From positions 1-64,000 of the forward strand of contig JACNJX010000085.1 of assembly GCA_014382345.1 (NCBI GenBank): 64,000 bases of DNA, given 5' to 3'. A program made the position numbers and the translations under genes. This DNA is from Alphaproteobacteria bacterium (GTDB lineage: Bacteria; Pseudomonadota; Alphaproteobacteria; Rhodospirillales; Casp-alpha2). The notes below the pieces were generated by a model. It was given only the letters and a program-made list of their open reading frames with translations. It was not told the DNA's origin and searched no databases. Below are positions 49,793-61,727 of this stretch, piece after piece. The first letter of the stretch is position 1. Every line of letters begins with the position of its first letter.

Positions 49793-50908
49793 GTGAACGA
49801 TCAACCCACACAAGACCTTCAGCAAACGCCACTCCATGCGCTGCATGTGGAACTGGGCGGCAAGATGGTGGCGTTTGCCGGCTATGACATGCCGGTGCAA
49901 TACCCCGCCGGCATCATGGACGAGCACCTGCACACCCGCTCCGCCGCCTCCCTGTTCGATGTGTCTCACATGGGCCAGGCTTTCCTGCATGGTGAAGATG
50001 CGGCGAAGGCGCTGGAAACCCTGTTGCCCGGAGACATTCAGGGGCTGGCGGTTGGCCGCACGCGCTACACCGTGTTCACCAACGATCACGGCGGCATTCT
50101 CGATGACCTGATGGTGACGAACCTTGGTGATCGTTTGTTCCTGGTCGTCAACGCGGCCTGCAAGGACGCCGATTTCGCCCACATGGAAAGGCATCTCGGC
50201 GACAGGGCGAAACTGGAAATTCTCGAAGACCGGGCGCTGATCGCCCTGCAAGGCCCCAACGCGTCAGACGTGCTCACCCGCCTGAACGCCGACGCCCGGA
50301 CCATGCCCTTCATGTCGTCGACGGAAATGGATCTGAACGGCGTGGTGGCCTTCGTCACCCGGTCGGGCTACACCGGCGAGGACGGCTATGAGATTTCCGT
50401 CGCAGGCAGGGACGCCGAAACGCTGGCCCGCACCCTTCTGGAAGACGCCGACGTCGCGCCGGCGGGTCTCGGCGCGCGCGACACGCTGCGCCTCGAAGCC
50501 GGGCTTTGTCTCTACGGCAATGACATCGACGAAACGACGACGCCTATCGAGGCCGGGCTTTCCTGGGTCCTGGGAAAACGCCGGCGAGAGGAAGGCGGCT
50601 TCCCCGGCGCCGATGTTATCCTCGAACACCTGTCCAGCGGCACGGAGCGCAAGCGCGTCGGCATCCGGCCCGACGGCAAGGCCCCGGCCCGCGCCCACAC
50701 CGTCATCGAAGACACCGATGGCAACACCATCGGCGAGATCACCAGCGGCGGCTTCGGGCCGTCCGTCGGCGGGCCCGTGGCCATGGGCTACGTCGCCGCC
50801 GCCCACGCCGAACCCGGCACACCAGTCAACCTGATGGTGCGCGGCAAGGCCCTGCCCGGCCGCGTCCACCGCTTGGCGTTCGTAGACCAACGCTATTACA
50901 AACCGTGA
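49793..50908 (+). CDS. gcvT: Glycine cleavage system T-protein (aminomethyltransferase)
   Basis: A 371-aa T-protein that releases ammonia from the aminomethyl-lipoyl H-protein and loads tetrahydrofolate. Family blocks include LFDVSHMGQ, RYTVFTNDHGGILDDLMVT, RSGYTGEDGYEI and the C-terminal Arg-rich KRVGIRPDGKAPARAH. The start is GTG with GGGAGAG 6 nt upstream. It is first in a gcvT-gcvH-gcvP operon under the glycine riboswitch. Confidence 0.97.
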   Translation: MNDQPTQDLQQTPLHALHVELGGKMVAFAGYDMPVQYPAGIMDEHLHTRSAASLFDVSHMGQAFLHGEDAAKALETLLPGDIQGLAVGRTRYTVFTNDHGGILDDLMVTNLGDRLFLVVNAACKDADFAHMERHLGDRAKLEILEDRALIALQGPNASDVLTRLNADARTMPFMSSTEMDLNGVVAFVTRSGYTGEDGYEISVAGRDAETLARTLLEDADVAPAGLGARDTLRLEAGLCLYGNDIDETTTPIEAGLSWVLGKRRREEGGFPGADVILEHLSSGTERKRVGIRPDGKAPARAHTVIEDTDGNTIGEITSGGFGPSVGGPVAMGYVAAAHAEPGTPVNLMVRGKALPGRVHRLAFVDQRYYKP

Positions 50909-50931
50909 TTTAACGTTGAAGGATTACAGCC

Positions 50932-51305
50932 ATGTCCATGAAATACACCAAGGAGCACGAATGGGTGCGCGTCGAAGGCGACACCGCCGTGATCGGCATC
51001 AGCGATTACGCCCAGTCCCAGTTGGGTGAGATCGTCTTTATCGAACTGCCCGACACCGGCAAGACGCTGGCCAGGGGCGACGAGGCCTGCGTCATCGAAT
51101 CCGTCAAGGCGGCGAGTGAGGTCTATGCCCCGGCGTCGGGCGACGTCAGCGAGACCAATGGCGATCTCGACACCGATCCGGGCAAGGTCAACGAAGACGC
51201 CACCGGCGAGGGCTGGCTCTTTAAACTGTCCCTCAGCGACGCCAGTGAACTGGATGATCTGATGGACGAAGCCGCTTACAAGGCCTATGTCGAGGAGCTT
51301 GGCTA

Positions 51306-51306
<1 letters not shown>
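50932..51306 (+). CDS. gcvH: Glycine cleavage system H-protein
   Basis: A 124-aa lipoyl carrier. The lipoylated Lys59 lies in [18 protein letters not shown], with the usual [25 protein letters not shown] opening. It shuttles the aminomethyl group between P-, T- and L-proteins. It follows gcvT after 23 bp, and its TAA overlaps the ATG of gcvP (TAATG). Confidence 0.98.
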
Positions 51307-54209
<2,903 letters not shown>

Positions 54210-54405
54210 CGGGCTTTTTCACGACGGCACCCTGCTGATCTTCGCGTCCAGGTTCTCCTACGTCCTCGACCTAACCCTGGAGCGCCCTATCCTGCATCAC
54301 TGCTCGCCGTAGATTCCCCGCACGCTCACCTAAAATCACTGACGTAGGGGAGGACCCGTTACGAATAGGGGGAAAAAGGGGACACATAAGGTTAGACCTT
54401 GAAGA
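54210..54405. other. Gene-free stretch after gcvP
   Basis: About 200 bp without a gene or clear terminator. It contains runs of G (GGGGGAAAAAGGGG at about 54369-54382) and a direct repeat TAGACCTTG (54393 and 54406), the second of which overlaps the stop of the next minus-strand gene. Nothing else is recognised. Confidence 0.4.
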
Positions 54406-54753
54406 CTAGACCTTGGACTTGTTGAGCTTCCGCGCGCAGGCGGTAATGACGATCGATTCTGCCGTCTTCTCACCCGGCAGGACGACGGCGAAGGTGTTCG
54501 CCAGATCGTCGCGCGCCTTGTTGGCGTCGGTTTGATATCCGTCGAGGCTGACGGTGCTTTTGGTCGCTTTGAGGTGGGCCTCTGCCAGCGAAACGCAGAC
54601 GGCGGCCTGGGCGCCGACCCAGGCGTCCTTCACTTGGCTGCTGTTGGCTTCGGCGGTGACTACCCAGCCGTTGGAGAAACCGAGAACGACGATGATGGAG
54701 GCTCCGGCGATCAGGCCGGTTACGAAGGGTGTCGTCGCTTTGGGTGTGCTCAT
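54406..54753 (-). CDS. Small membrane-anchored hypothetical protein
   Basis: A 115-aa protein with a single N-terminal membrane helix (TTPFVTGLIAGASIIVVLGF, then SNGWVVTAE) and a helical exported or cytoplasmic part with two cysteines (AAVCVSLAEAHLKA, VITACARKLNKSK). The layout resembles a family of alphaproteobacterial hypothetical proteins that start with a short anchor ending in a Gly-Trp-Val motif. AAGGA supports the ATG at 54753. It is the only gene between gcvP and the second gcvP end, so it is the likely cargo of that insertion. Confidence 0.65.
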   Translation of the reverse strand: MSTPKATTPFVTGLIAGASIIVVLGFSNGWVVTAEANSSQVKDAWVGAQAAVCVSLAEAHLKATKSTVSLDGYQTDANKARDDLANTFAVVLPGEKTAESIVITACARKLNKSKV

Positions 54754-55064
54754 GGTGAAATCCTTAAACCTGATAGAGGAAAATGGCGGAGGGAGTGTCA
54801 GGCGCATGCCCGATTGTCCGCTTGCGAGGTTGGCGCCGTGGGGTATGGCCGCCACTATGGCTGTGACCTGCCGGATGCCAAGGCACTCGATTTTTAAAAA
54901 TTTTACCTGAATTAAATAAAATTTAGCAAAACCAGAAATCACTATACAGAATCGTTAAGAACCCTACAAATATAATATAATTATTTCTGAATTATTATTA
55001 TTTTTTTATTTATGCATGGCCCAATTAATGCGTTGTTTGTACTAGTTATAATTATCCATAGACG
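54754..55064. other. AT-rich stretch upstream of the small anchored protein
   Basis: About 310 bp without a gene. From about 54890 to 55060 it is very AT-rich, with runs such as ATTATTATTATTTTTTTATTTA, unlike the flanking GC-rich genes. It ends two codons before the second gcvP end begins. It probably contains the promoter of the minus-strand gene and part of the inserted DNA. Confidence 0.45.
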
Positions 55065-55166
55065 GTCAAGCGCATCGAAAATGTCGCCGGCGATCGGAAG
55101 CTGATCTGTAGCTGCCCGCCTATGGAGGCTTATGCGGAGGCGGAGGAGAGAAATCTATTTCTATGA
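55065..55166 (+). pseudogene. Second, diverged gcvP 3' end (stub)
   Basis: The frame reads [33 protein letters not shown] and a stop, matching the last residues of the intact GcvP at about 20 of 27 positions. Many differences are synonymous (AAC/AAT, GAC/GAT, TCG/AGC, TGT/TGC, CCG/CCT, GCG/GCT). The stub therefore descends from a functional gcvP of a different lineage, not from decay of a recent local duplication. An in-frame TAG lies directly before it, so it is not expressed. A hairpin terminator follows it. Confidence 0.75.
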
Positions 55167-55212
55167 TCAGAGGATATGGCTAAGGTTGGCGCCGATTTAA
55201 TAATTACCGGGA

Positions 55213-55260
55213 ACCGCCGGAATATGTTGTGTTCTTGATCCGGCGGGCAAAATTTTATTT
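55213..55260 (+). terminator. Terminator-like hairpin after the gcvP stub
   Basis: Perfect 8-bp arms CCGCCGGA (55213-55220) and TCCGGCGG (55238-55245) with a 17-nt loop are followed by GCAAAATTTTATTTT. It sits where the original gcv operon terminator would be expected behind the stub. It also lies only about 20 bp before the next operon's start. Confidence 0.55.
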
Positions 55261-55281
55261 TAAGAGGGAGCTTCGTAAACC

Positions 55282-56151
55282 GTGGTTGATTTGAGGTATG
55301 AATCCCCGGAAACGATAGAGGTCGCCGTCGCTCTGCTGGCCGCGGAAGGCCAAATGGCGAGGGTGTTCGCCGGAGGGACGGACCTTCTCGTTCAAATGAA
55401 GGAAGAGCTTGTTGAACCGGCGCTGCTTGTCGATATCAAAAAGATTTCCGAAACCCGCCTGATAGCAATTGATCCTGACCAAGTTCGGATCGGGGCCGCC
55501 GTCACTGGTGCGGAGCTGGGGGAAAACGAGCAACTCAAGGCGATGTGGCCGGGGGTTGTTGAGGCGGTAGAACTGATTGGCTCCGCTCAGGTTCAGGGCC
55601 GCGCCACGATTGGCGGCAATCTCTGCAACGCCTCGCCTGCCGCGGATAGCGTGCCGGCGTTGATTGCCGCAGAGGCGAGGGCCGTAATTGCCGGCCCCGA
55701 CGGAATACGGGAAGTGCCGGTCGGCGAATTTCTGACGGGTCCGGGCCAGACATCACTGGGGCTGGGCGAGTTTGTAACCTCTATTACCCTGCCAAAACCC
55801 CCGGAACATGGCGGCGATGCGTATTTGCGATTTATCCCGCGTACCGAGATGGATATCGCCGTCGTCGGCGCAGGCCTCTCTGTTGTTCTCAATCCCGACG
55901 GAACCTGTGCGGCGGCCCGTTTGGCCCTTGGCGCCGTTGCCCCGACGGCCCGGTTGGTTGAAGCGGCATCGGAAATCATGGTTGGAAATAAACTCGACGA
56001 CACCGTTTTGGAGGCCTTGTCCGCCGCCGCCAGTGAAACCTGCTCTCCAATAGATGATAAACGCGGAACCATAGAATTCAGAACAAAAGTGGCTGGGGTG
56101 CTGGCCTGTCGGGTGGCAAAGATCGCCTGGCGAAGAGCGGAGAACAATTGA
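55282..56151 (+). CDS. Molybdenum hydroxylase FAD subunit (CoxM/CutM-like)
   Basis: A 289-aa medium subunit of the xanthine dehydrogenase/CO dehydrogenase family. FAD-binding motifs are RVFAGGTDLLVQMKEE and ATIGGNLCNASPAADSVPAL. The C-terminal domain has FIPRTEMDIAVVGAGLSV. It has no 4Fe-4S insert as in 4-hydroxybenzoyl-CoA reductase. The start is GTG with AGGGAG 12 nt upstream. It overlaps the next gene by 4 bp. Confidence 0.9.
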   Translation: MVDLRYESPETIEVAVALLAAEGQMARVFAGGTDLLVQMKEELVEPALLVDIKKISETRLIAIDPDQVRIGAAVTGAELGENEQLKAMWPGVVEAVELIGSAQVQGRATIGGNLCNASPAADSVPALIAAEARAVIAGPDGIREVPVGEFLTGPGQTSLGLGEFVTSITLPKPPEHGGDAYLRFIPRTEMDIAVVGAGLSVVLNPDGTCAAARLALGAVAPTARLVEAASEIMVGNKLDDTVLEALSAAASETCSPIDDKRGTIEFRTKVAGVLACRVAKIAWRRAENN

Positions 56152-56633
56152 TGGCCAGAAACCTGGTAACCGCCACCATTAACGGCGACGAAGTGGAATT
56201 CACCTGCTCGACGGAGCAAACCCTTTTGGATGTCCTGCGCGAAGACCTGCACATGATGGGAACGAAAAACGGCTGTGGCAGTGGGGATTGCGGGGCCTGC
56301 ACGGTTATTCTCAACGGACGTCCGGTCAATGCCTGTCTGGTACTGGGAGTCGAGCTTGACGGCGCCAATATCGAGACCATCGAAGGCATGGCCAAGGGCA
56401 ACGAACTGCATCCCTTGCAACAGAAATTCCTCGATCATGCCGCCCTGCAATGCGGCATCTGTACGCCGGGTATCCTCCTTATGGCGAAGGCCTTGCTTGA
56501 GAAGAACCCCGACCCGACCGAGAGCGAGGTCCGTTTCGGGCTGGCCGGGAACCTTTGCCGTTGCACGGGCTATGACAAGATCGTTCGTGCCGTTCTCGAT
56601 GCGGCCGTTGAAATGAGGGCAAGCAAGTCATGA
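56148..56633 (+). CDS. Molybdenum hydroxylase [2Fe-2S] subunit (CoxS/CutS-like)
   Basis: A 161-aa small subunit carrying two [2Fe-2S] clusters: the plant-ferredoxin-type site NGCGSGDCGACTVILNG and the helical-domain site LQCGICTPGILLMA with GNLCRCTGYDKI. It passes electrons from the molybdenum site to FAD. It overlaps both neighbours by 4 bp, so all three subunits are translationally coupled. Confidence 0.96.
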   Translation: MMARNLVTATINGDEVEFTCSTEQTLLDVLREDLHMMGTKNGCGSGDCGACTVILNGRPVNACLVLGVELDGANIETIEGMAKGNELHPLQQKFLDHAALQCGICTPGILLMAKALLEKNPDPTESEVRFGLAGNLCRCTGYDKIVRAVLDAAVEMRASKS

Positions 56634-58909
56634 ACAACAAGGACAGTGCCGGAACAAATTTCAAATGGGTCGGCAAACGTACGCGTCGCCCCGATGGCCC
56701 CGATAAGGTCACCGGCCGGGCACGCTATGGCGATGACATGATTGTACCGGGGATGCTGCATGCGAAAATCCTGCGCAGCCCCCATGCCCATGCCAAAATT
56801 CTTTCCATTGATACCAGCAAGGCCCGCGCGTTTAAGGGTGTGAAAGCTGTCGTCACCAGTGCGGACATCCCCGATCACCCGTTAACCAAACCGCCCTATG
56901 GGCCGATTATCACTGATTTTCATGATATCTCGTGTAACGTCCTGGCGCGTGAAAAGGTGCTTTATGACGGACACGCCATCGCCGGAGTGGCGGCCACCAG
57001 CGAGCGGATTGCCCGCGCGGCGATCAAGTTGATAGAAGTTGAATATGAGGTGTTGCCTCATGTTCTTGATCCGCTGGAGGCGTCAAAACCGGACGCTCCC
57101 GTATTGCATGACCATCAGTACACCCACGGCGTCGACCCGGAACCGGAAAAACCGTCCAATGTGTTCCGGGTGGTTACCGGCGGGCGCGGCGATGTGGAAA
57201 AGGGATTTGCCGGCGCCGATATCATTGTCGAGCGCGAATTTTCATCCCAGCCTGTTCATCAGGGATACATTGAACCCCAGGCCTGTATTGCCACCGCCTC
57301 GGAAGATGACAGTGTCGAGTTGTGGACCACGACCCAGGGCCACTTCGTCATTCGCGCCTTTTGTGCCCGACTTTTGAATATGGATATGGCGAGAATCCGC
57401 GTTACGGCCTCCGAAATTGGTGGCGGATTCGGCGGCAAGAACAACATTTATGCTGAACCGGTGGCGATCCGCCTGTCGCAAATGACCGGCCGCCCGGTCC
57501 GCATGGTGATGAGCCGCTCAGAAGTTTTCCGCGCCACTGGCCCGGCATCAGGCACCCACACACGCATAAGGATGGGCGCTAAAAAAGACGGCACGATCAC
57601 GGCCGCCGAAGTGGATATATACAACCAGGCCGGCGCCTTTAAAGGGTCGCCGGTTGGCCGGTCCATCGAAACCTTCTTTTCGGCGTATACAATCGAGAAC
57701 ATCAGGGCGTCGGGTTATGATGTCTGTGTAAACAGGCCCAAGGTTGCCGCCTACCGCGCCCCCGGTGCACCGATGGCTGCGTTTGCGGCAGAAGGCACGA
57801 TCAACGAACTTGCCAGCCGCCTCGGTATGGATGCGGTCGATATTCGGATGAAGAATGCCGTGCGCGAGGGAGATCAAAGCCTGAGCGGTATAAAATATGG
57901 CCAGATTGGCCTGCTTGATGTGCTCGAAAAAGTTAAGAGCCATGAACACTATTCAGCCCCGCTTGGTCCTAATCAGGGTCGCGGTTTCGCGCTCGGGTAC
58001 TGGATGCATGGCGGCGGCCTGAGCAGTGTGTCGGCCAACCTTCTGGACGATGGCACGATTGCCGTCGCCACCGGCAATCCCGACATCGGCGGGTCACGGT
58101 CGTCGATGCGGGTGATGGCCGCTGAAGAGTTGGGGATTGATATCGAAATGATCAAACCGATCGTCGCTGATACCGGCTCCATGGGCTACAGCCATTTGAC
58201 CGCCGGAAGCCGCACGACGTTCGCCACGGGCATGGCGGTGATCAACGCGGTCCGCGAAATTATCGACAAGCTGAGGGCCCTTGCTGCCAAAAAGTGGGAA
58301 ATCCCCGTTGAAGAAATAACCTGGGAAGCCGGTCAGGCGGAAACCGGGCGTGACGGTATTAAGGCTTTGAGCCTGAAAGAACTAGCGGGCATGGCGACAA
58401 AAATGGGTGGGCCAATCGCTGGTCATTCGGAAATCAATGCCGGCGGCGCAGGGGCGGCTTTCAGCGCCCAACTGGTCGATGTCGAAGTTGATCCGGAAAC
58501 CGGATTTGTTTCTCCGAAACGCTACACCGTCTTTCAGGATGTCGGCCGGGCAATTTCTCCGGATTATGTTGAAGGACAAATTCAGGGCGGTGCGGTTCAG
58601 GGTATCGGCTGGGCGCTCAACGAGGAATATGTTTATGACGATCAGGCCCGCTTGCAAAATACCGGATTCCTCGATTACCGGATGCCGGTCGCCTCTGATG
58701 TTCCGATGATCGACGCCGTTTTAATCGAGGTGCCAAATCCCAACCACCCCTATGGCGTACGCGGTGTCGGAGAGCCGCCGATTATTTCGGCACCGGCCGC
58801 CGTCGCCAACGCCGTCGAAAACGCCATTGGCATAACCATGAGTTCCCTTCCCCTGTCACCGCCAAAGGTTTTGAACGCGATAGAACAGGGGCAGGCAGAG
58901 AAGGATTAA
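56630..58909 (+). CDS. Molybdenum hydroxylase large subunit (xanthine dehydrogenase/CoxL family)
   Basis: A 759-aa molybdopterin-binding subunit. Motifs in order: RRPDGPDKVTGRARYGDD; the GGGFGGKNNIYAEPVA cofactor loop; the active-site loop KVAAYRAPGAPMAAFA; VEGQIQGGAVQGIGWAL; and the catalytic Glu in GVRGVGEPPIISAPA. The active-site loop reads AYRAPGAP. This is neither the AYxCSFR of true CO dehydrogenase nor the AYRGAGR of form II, so CO oxidation is unlikely. The substrate is probably a heterocycle, aldehyde or aromatic acid. No maturation genes (XdhC, MobA-like) are adjacent. Confidence 0.92.
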   Translation: MNNKDSAGTNFKWVGKRTRRPDGPDKVTGRARYGDDMIVPGMLHAKILRSPHAHAKILSIDTSKARAFKGVKAVVTSADIPDHPLTKPPYGPIITDFHDISCNVLAREKVLYDGHAIAGVAATSERIARAAIKLIEVEYEVLPHVLDPLEASKPDAPVLHDHQYTHGVDPEPEKPSNVFRVVTGGRGDVEKGFAGADIIVEREFSSQPVHQGYIEPQACIATASEDDSVELWTTTQGHFVIRAFCARLLNMDMARIRVTASEIGGGFGGKNNIYAEPVAIRLSQMTGRPVRMVMSRSEVFRATGPASGTHTRIRMGAKKDGTITAAEVDIYNQAGAFKGSPVGRSIETFFSAYTIENIRASGYDVCVNRPKVAAYRAPGAPMAAFAAEGTINELASRLGMDAVDIRMKNAVREGDQSLSGIKYGQIGLLDVLEKVKSHEHYSAPLGPNQGRGFALGYWMHGGGLSSVSANLLDDGTIAVATGNPDIGGSRSSMRVMAAEELGIDIEMIKPIVADTGSMGYSHLTAGSRTTFATGMAVINAVREIIDKLRALAAKKWEIPVEEITWEAGQAETGRDGIKALSLKELAGMATKMGGPIAGHSEINAGGAGAAFSAQLVDVEVDPETGFVSPKRYTVFQDVGRAISPDYVEGQIQGGAVQGIGWALNEEYVYDDQARLQNTGFLDYRMPVASDVPMIDAVLIEVPNPNHPYGVRGVGEPPIISAPAAVANAVENAIGITMSSLPLSPPKVLNAIEQGQAEKD

Positions 58910-59099
58910 AGCCATTTTGGCCGATCGATGGTGCGTTGGATGAGCGTCGATCAGTTGAGGCAGCACTCATAAGCGGACATTCGGACTCGGGGGAAGAAAG
59001 TTCAAAATCCTCTCCTTACACACGGCAGTCTGTGAATGCGTTCATAGATCGAGAGGCGCATTTCCGCTGTTTATTATAACGGCGATTCGCCTGAAGGTT

Positions 59100-59465
59100 T
59101 CAGCCGCCGAAGCCTGAGCCGGCTTTCCTGTATTCCGCGCGCGGCGGCGCGAAGATATCAAGCACGATGGCGCCATCGGGCCCGACGCGGATACCATGTT
59201 TGACCCCGCCTGGCGTGCACCAGAAATCGCCCTTCTTGAACGGCACATCGATGCCGTCCTGATTCCGCACGCCGCTGCCTTCCAGGCACATTCCCCATTG
59301 CTCCTCGGGATGCGAATGGATGCTGCCGGCTGAATTTGCATCGCAGCGCACCAGCGACAGCATCGCCTGTTCGCCGGGGAAAACGCGCGTCGTGATCCCC
59401 TCGGCAAGCTGCCGGGAGATTCCCTGTGAGGGATCGTCGATGTTGAAAAAATTCTCGGTTGCCAT
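59100..59465 (-). CDS. Cupin-domain protein
   Basis: A 121-aa single-domain cupin. It shows SIHSHPEEQWGMCLEGSG (metal-ligand His, His, Glu of motif 1) and the motif 2 region GDFWCTPGGVKHGIRVG with the last His. It opens with MATENFFNIDDPSQGISRQLAEGI. It could be a small-molecule dioxygenase, isomerase or storage-type fold; no substrate is indicated. GGGAGAA supports the ATG at 59465. The intergenic stretch 58910-59099 before it (in the plus direction) shows nothing recognisable. Confidence 0.87.
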   Translation of the reverse strand: MATENFFNIDDPSQGISRQLAEGITTRVFPGEQAMLSLVRCDANSAGSIHSHPEEQWGMCLEGSGVRNQDGIDVPFKKGDFWCTPGGVKHGIRVGPDGAIVLDIFAPPRAEYRKAGSGFGG

Positions 59466-59597
59466 GATGTGTTCTCCCTTGCGCTGGCGCTCGTAAGCCG
59501 TGCCCTCGCCTGTGAGGGACATCGTGAGTATAGGTAAATTTGTCAGTGTGTTGAAAGCCGGATCGAGGCGGAGATGACGCGCGACCACAATCCCGCG

Positions 59598-60428
59598 TCA
59601 GAAACTCTCCCGCGAATCGCGGATGATCTCGCCGATGTCGCATGGTGGATGCTCGTCAGATGCTGCCAGGATTACCCGGGGGGACGCCGCCGGGAGGACT
59701 CGCGGGGTTTCTGGCGTCCGGGGCGGGTTATGGAGTTCCGGGGGTCCGGCGATTTCCAAAATCAACTTGCGCCGGATGGCGCGGGCGAAATCGTTGTAGG
59801 TGTTGGCGACGACGATGAATGCCCCGAAGCCGCCGATCACACAGTCCCGGTAATAATTGTCGAGATGGGGCATCGGCGCAAAGCCGTAGCGGCTGGGCCG
59901 GCCGTTGATGATCGGCAGGCCATTGATGATGACCCCCTTGTTCACCGCCCGGTCGCGCGCCTTGTCGACAAGGCCGCCGTCGTTGTTGGGGCCGTCGCCG
60001 GAAATATCAATGACCCGGCGTTTGCCGCGAAAGGGGCTGAACGAAAACATGTCGAGCGCGAAATCAATGGCGCCGGAGATAGAGGTCCACAGTTCCACCC
60101 GAAGCGGCGCCCGGTTCAATTGTCCGGCGAACGCGCGCGCCGCATCCGCGCCGTCGATCAGCGTCCAGTCGACAACCGTGTTCCGGACGTGATCCCCTGC
60201 CCATTCGACATAGGCCAGCGCGATGCGCCCCCGGCGGCCGGACCGGATGGCCCGGATCACCTTGTCATCGGTCAGCGCCGCGACGTACCCGGCCCGTTGC
60301 AGTTCGGCTTCCTGCTCATCGACGCTGCCGGAAACATCGACGGCGAGAATCAGTTCCAGGTCGACGAGTTCGGCCCTCGCCGGAAAGGACAAAGCCACAA
60401 AAACGATCATCGCCAACAGAATACGCAT
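59598..60428 (-). CDS. DUF1194 VWA-like secreted protein
   Basis: A 276-aa protein with a signal peptide (MRILLAMIVFVALSFPARA) and a von Willebrand factor A-like domain. The MIDAS Asp-x-Ser-x-Ser is in AVDVSGSVDEQEAELQR, with ISGDGPNNDGG as the distal metal-binding segment. It belongs to the alphaproteobacterial DUF1194 family. The C-terminal about 45 residues (NPPRTPETPRVLPAASP) are Pro-rich. The gene is divergent from the haloacid dehalogenase gene. Confidence 0.9.
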   Translation of the reverse strand: MRILLAMIVFVALSFPARAELVDLELILAVDVSGSVDEQEAELQRAGYVAALTDDKVIRAIRSGRRGRIALAYVEWAGDHVRNTVVDWTLIDGADAARAFAGQLNRAPLRVELWTSISGAIDFALDMFSFSPFRGKRRVIDISGDGPNNDGGLVDKARDRAVNKGVIINGLPIINGRPSRYGFAPMPHLDNYYRDCVIGGFGAFIVVANTYNDFARAIRRKLILEIAGPPELHNPPRTPETPRVLPAASPRVILAASDEHPPCDIGEIIRDSRESF

Positions 60429-60508
60429 TCCCTATTTAAACGGCTGGCGAACGGCCCCGTAAAGGGGTATCCCGAAAGAGAGTATGAAACACAGGAGGCA
60501 ACACAGAC

Positions 60509-61252
60509 ATGAACGCAACTGATCTGACCGGCGTCACCGCCCTTTTGTTCGACACCTACGGCACCGTCGTCGACTGGCGCAGCTCCGTCGCCGACGAGGG
60601 CCGCCGGTTGGCGCGGGAGAAGAATTTGCCCGAAATAGATTGGGACGCCTTCGCCGACGCCTGGCGGGCGGGCTATTTCCCGGCCATGGACCGCATCCGC
60701 CGCGGCGAACAGCCTTGGACCACCAACGACACCCTGCAACGCAACCGACTCGACGAAATCGTCGAAGAATTCGGCCTCGGGGATATAGGGACCGGGCTAA
60801 CGGACGAGGACAAGGACGAATTCAACCGGGTCTGGCATCGGCTGAACCCCTGGCCGGATTCCGTCGCCGGATTGTCGCGCCTGAAATCGAAATTCACCAT
60901 CGGCACGTTGTCCAACGGCAGTTTCTTCCTGCTCGCCAACATGGCCCGCCATAGCGGCCTGCCGTGGGACTGCATCCTGTCGGCGGACAATTTCCACCAC
61001 TACAAACCCGACCCGGAGGTTTATCTCGGCGCCGTCGAGCTGTTTGGCGGGCGCGCCGAAAAGGTAATGATGGTGGCCGCCCACAACTACGACCTGAAAC
61101 ACGCGCGCAGCTTTGGGATGAAAACCGCCTTCGTCGCCCGGCCGACGGAATACGGCCCAGATCAAAAGACCGACCTTCAGGCGGAAGAACGATGGGACGT
61201 GATCACGGACAGTATCGAAAACCTAGCCGATGCTCTCGGCATGGACAAATGA
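60509..61252 (+). CDS. Haloacid dehalogenase, type II
   Basis: A 247-aa HAD-superfamily hydrolase of the L-2-haloacid dehalogenase type. The nucleophile Asp lies in ALLFDTYGTVVDWRSS, the second motif is TLSNGSF, and the Lys in HHYKPDPEVYLGAVELFG is followed by VAAHNYDLKHARSFGMKTAFV. Many such genes act on other halo- or phospho-substrates, so dehalogenation is only probable. CAGGAGG precedes the ATG. Confidence 0.92.
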   Translation: MNATDLTGVTALLFDTYGTVVDWRSSVADEGRRLAREKNLPEIDWDAFADAWRAGYFPAMDRIRRGEQPWTTNDTLQRNRLDEIVEEFGLGDIGTGLTDEDKDEFNRVWHRLNPWPDSVAGLSRLKSKFTIGTLSNGSFFLLANMARHSGLPWDCILSADNFHHYKPDPEVYLGAVELFGGRAEKVMMVAAHNYDLKHARSFGMKTAFVARPTEYGPDQKTDLQAEERWDVITDSIENLADALGMDK

Positions 61253-61286
61253 GCCGATGCTCTCGGCATTGAAAGAAGAGGGCGTG

Positions 61287-61667
61287 TTACAATAAACCGC
61301 CTTCGTTGTCGTCGTCGCTATTGAAGCCTTCGTCGGGATCGCCGAACAAGTCTTCGACAAGGTCGAACTCCTTACGCAGGCCGCGCCGGTCGAGCAGCTT
61401 TTTCTGCGCGCCAGCAGGGAAGTCGGTGAACATGATCACCTTCTTGTCGATCAGGACCTCGATCAAATCCTCGATTACACGGGCCAGCGCCAGATCCGAC
61501 TGGACCCAGTCGTCGCCGGTATCGACGCCCCCGCCCGCCGTCGGCAGGTTTTTCTGGATGAACGCCTTCAGCCCCGGGTCGTCGGGCGCGACTTCCTCCG
61601 TTCCGTCCACCGGTTCGGTGTAAACGGCGAGGATATTCCCGGCGGCGTCTTTATGAACAAAAGGCAT
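61287..61667 (-). CDS. Conserved hypothetical protein, 126 aa
   Basis: A small acidic protein (AVYTEPVDGTEEVAPDDPGLKAFIQKNL; VQSDLALARVIEDLIEVLIDKKVIMFTDFPAGAQKKLLDRRGLRKE) with a very acidic end (FGDPDEGFNSDDDNEGGLL). Homologues in related genomes are often labelled 'tryptophan synthase subunit beta like', without support in the sequence. It is soluble and probably a small regulatory or structural protein. It is convergent with the haloacid dehalogenase gene. Confidence 0.75.
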   Translation of the reverse strand: MPFVHKDAAGNILAVYTEPVDGTEEVAPDDPGLKAFIQKNLPTAGGGVDTGDDWVQSDLALARVIEDLIEVLIDKKVIMFTDFPAGAQKKLLDRRGLRKEFDLVEDLFGDPDEGFNSDDDNEGGLL

Positions 61668-61727
61668 GGCGGCAGTCTAAACCGGCCTTGTCCGAGCCTC
61701 AATCCCCCCGCAAGTATGGGCAGAATT

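Noticed and set aside
56630-58909. Aerobic CO dehydrogenase large subunit
   Set aside because: The active-site loop reads AYRAPGAP and lacks the Cys of AYxCSFR, so a generic xanthine-dehydrogenase-family label is used.
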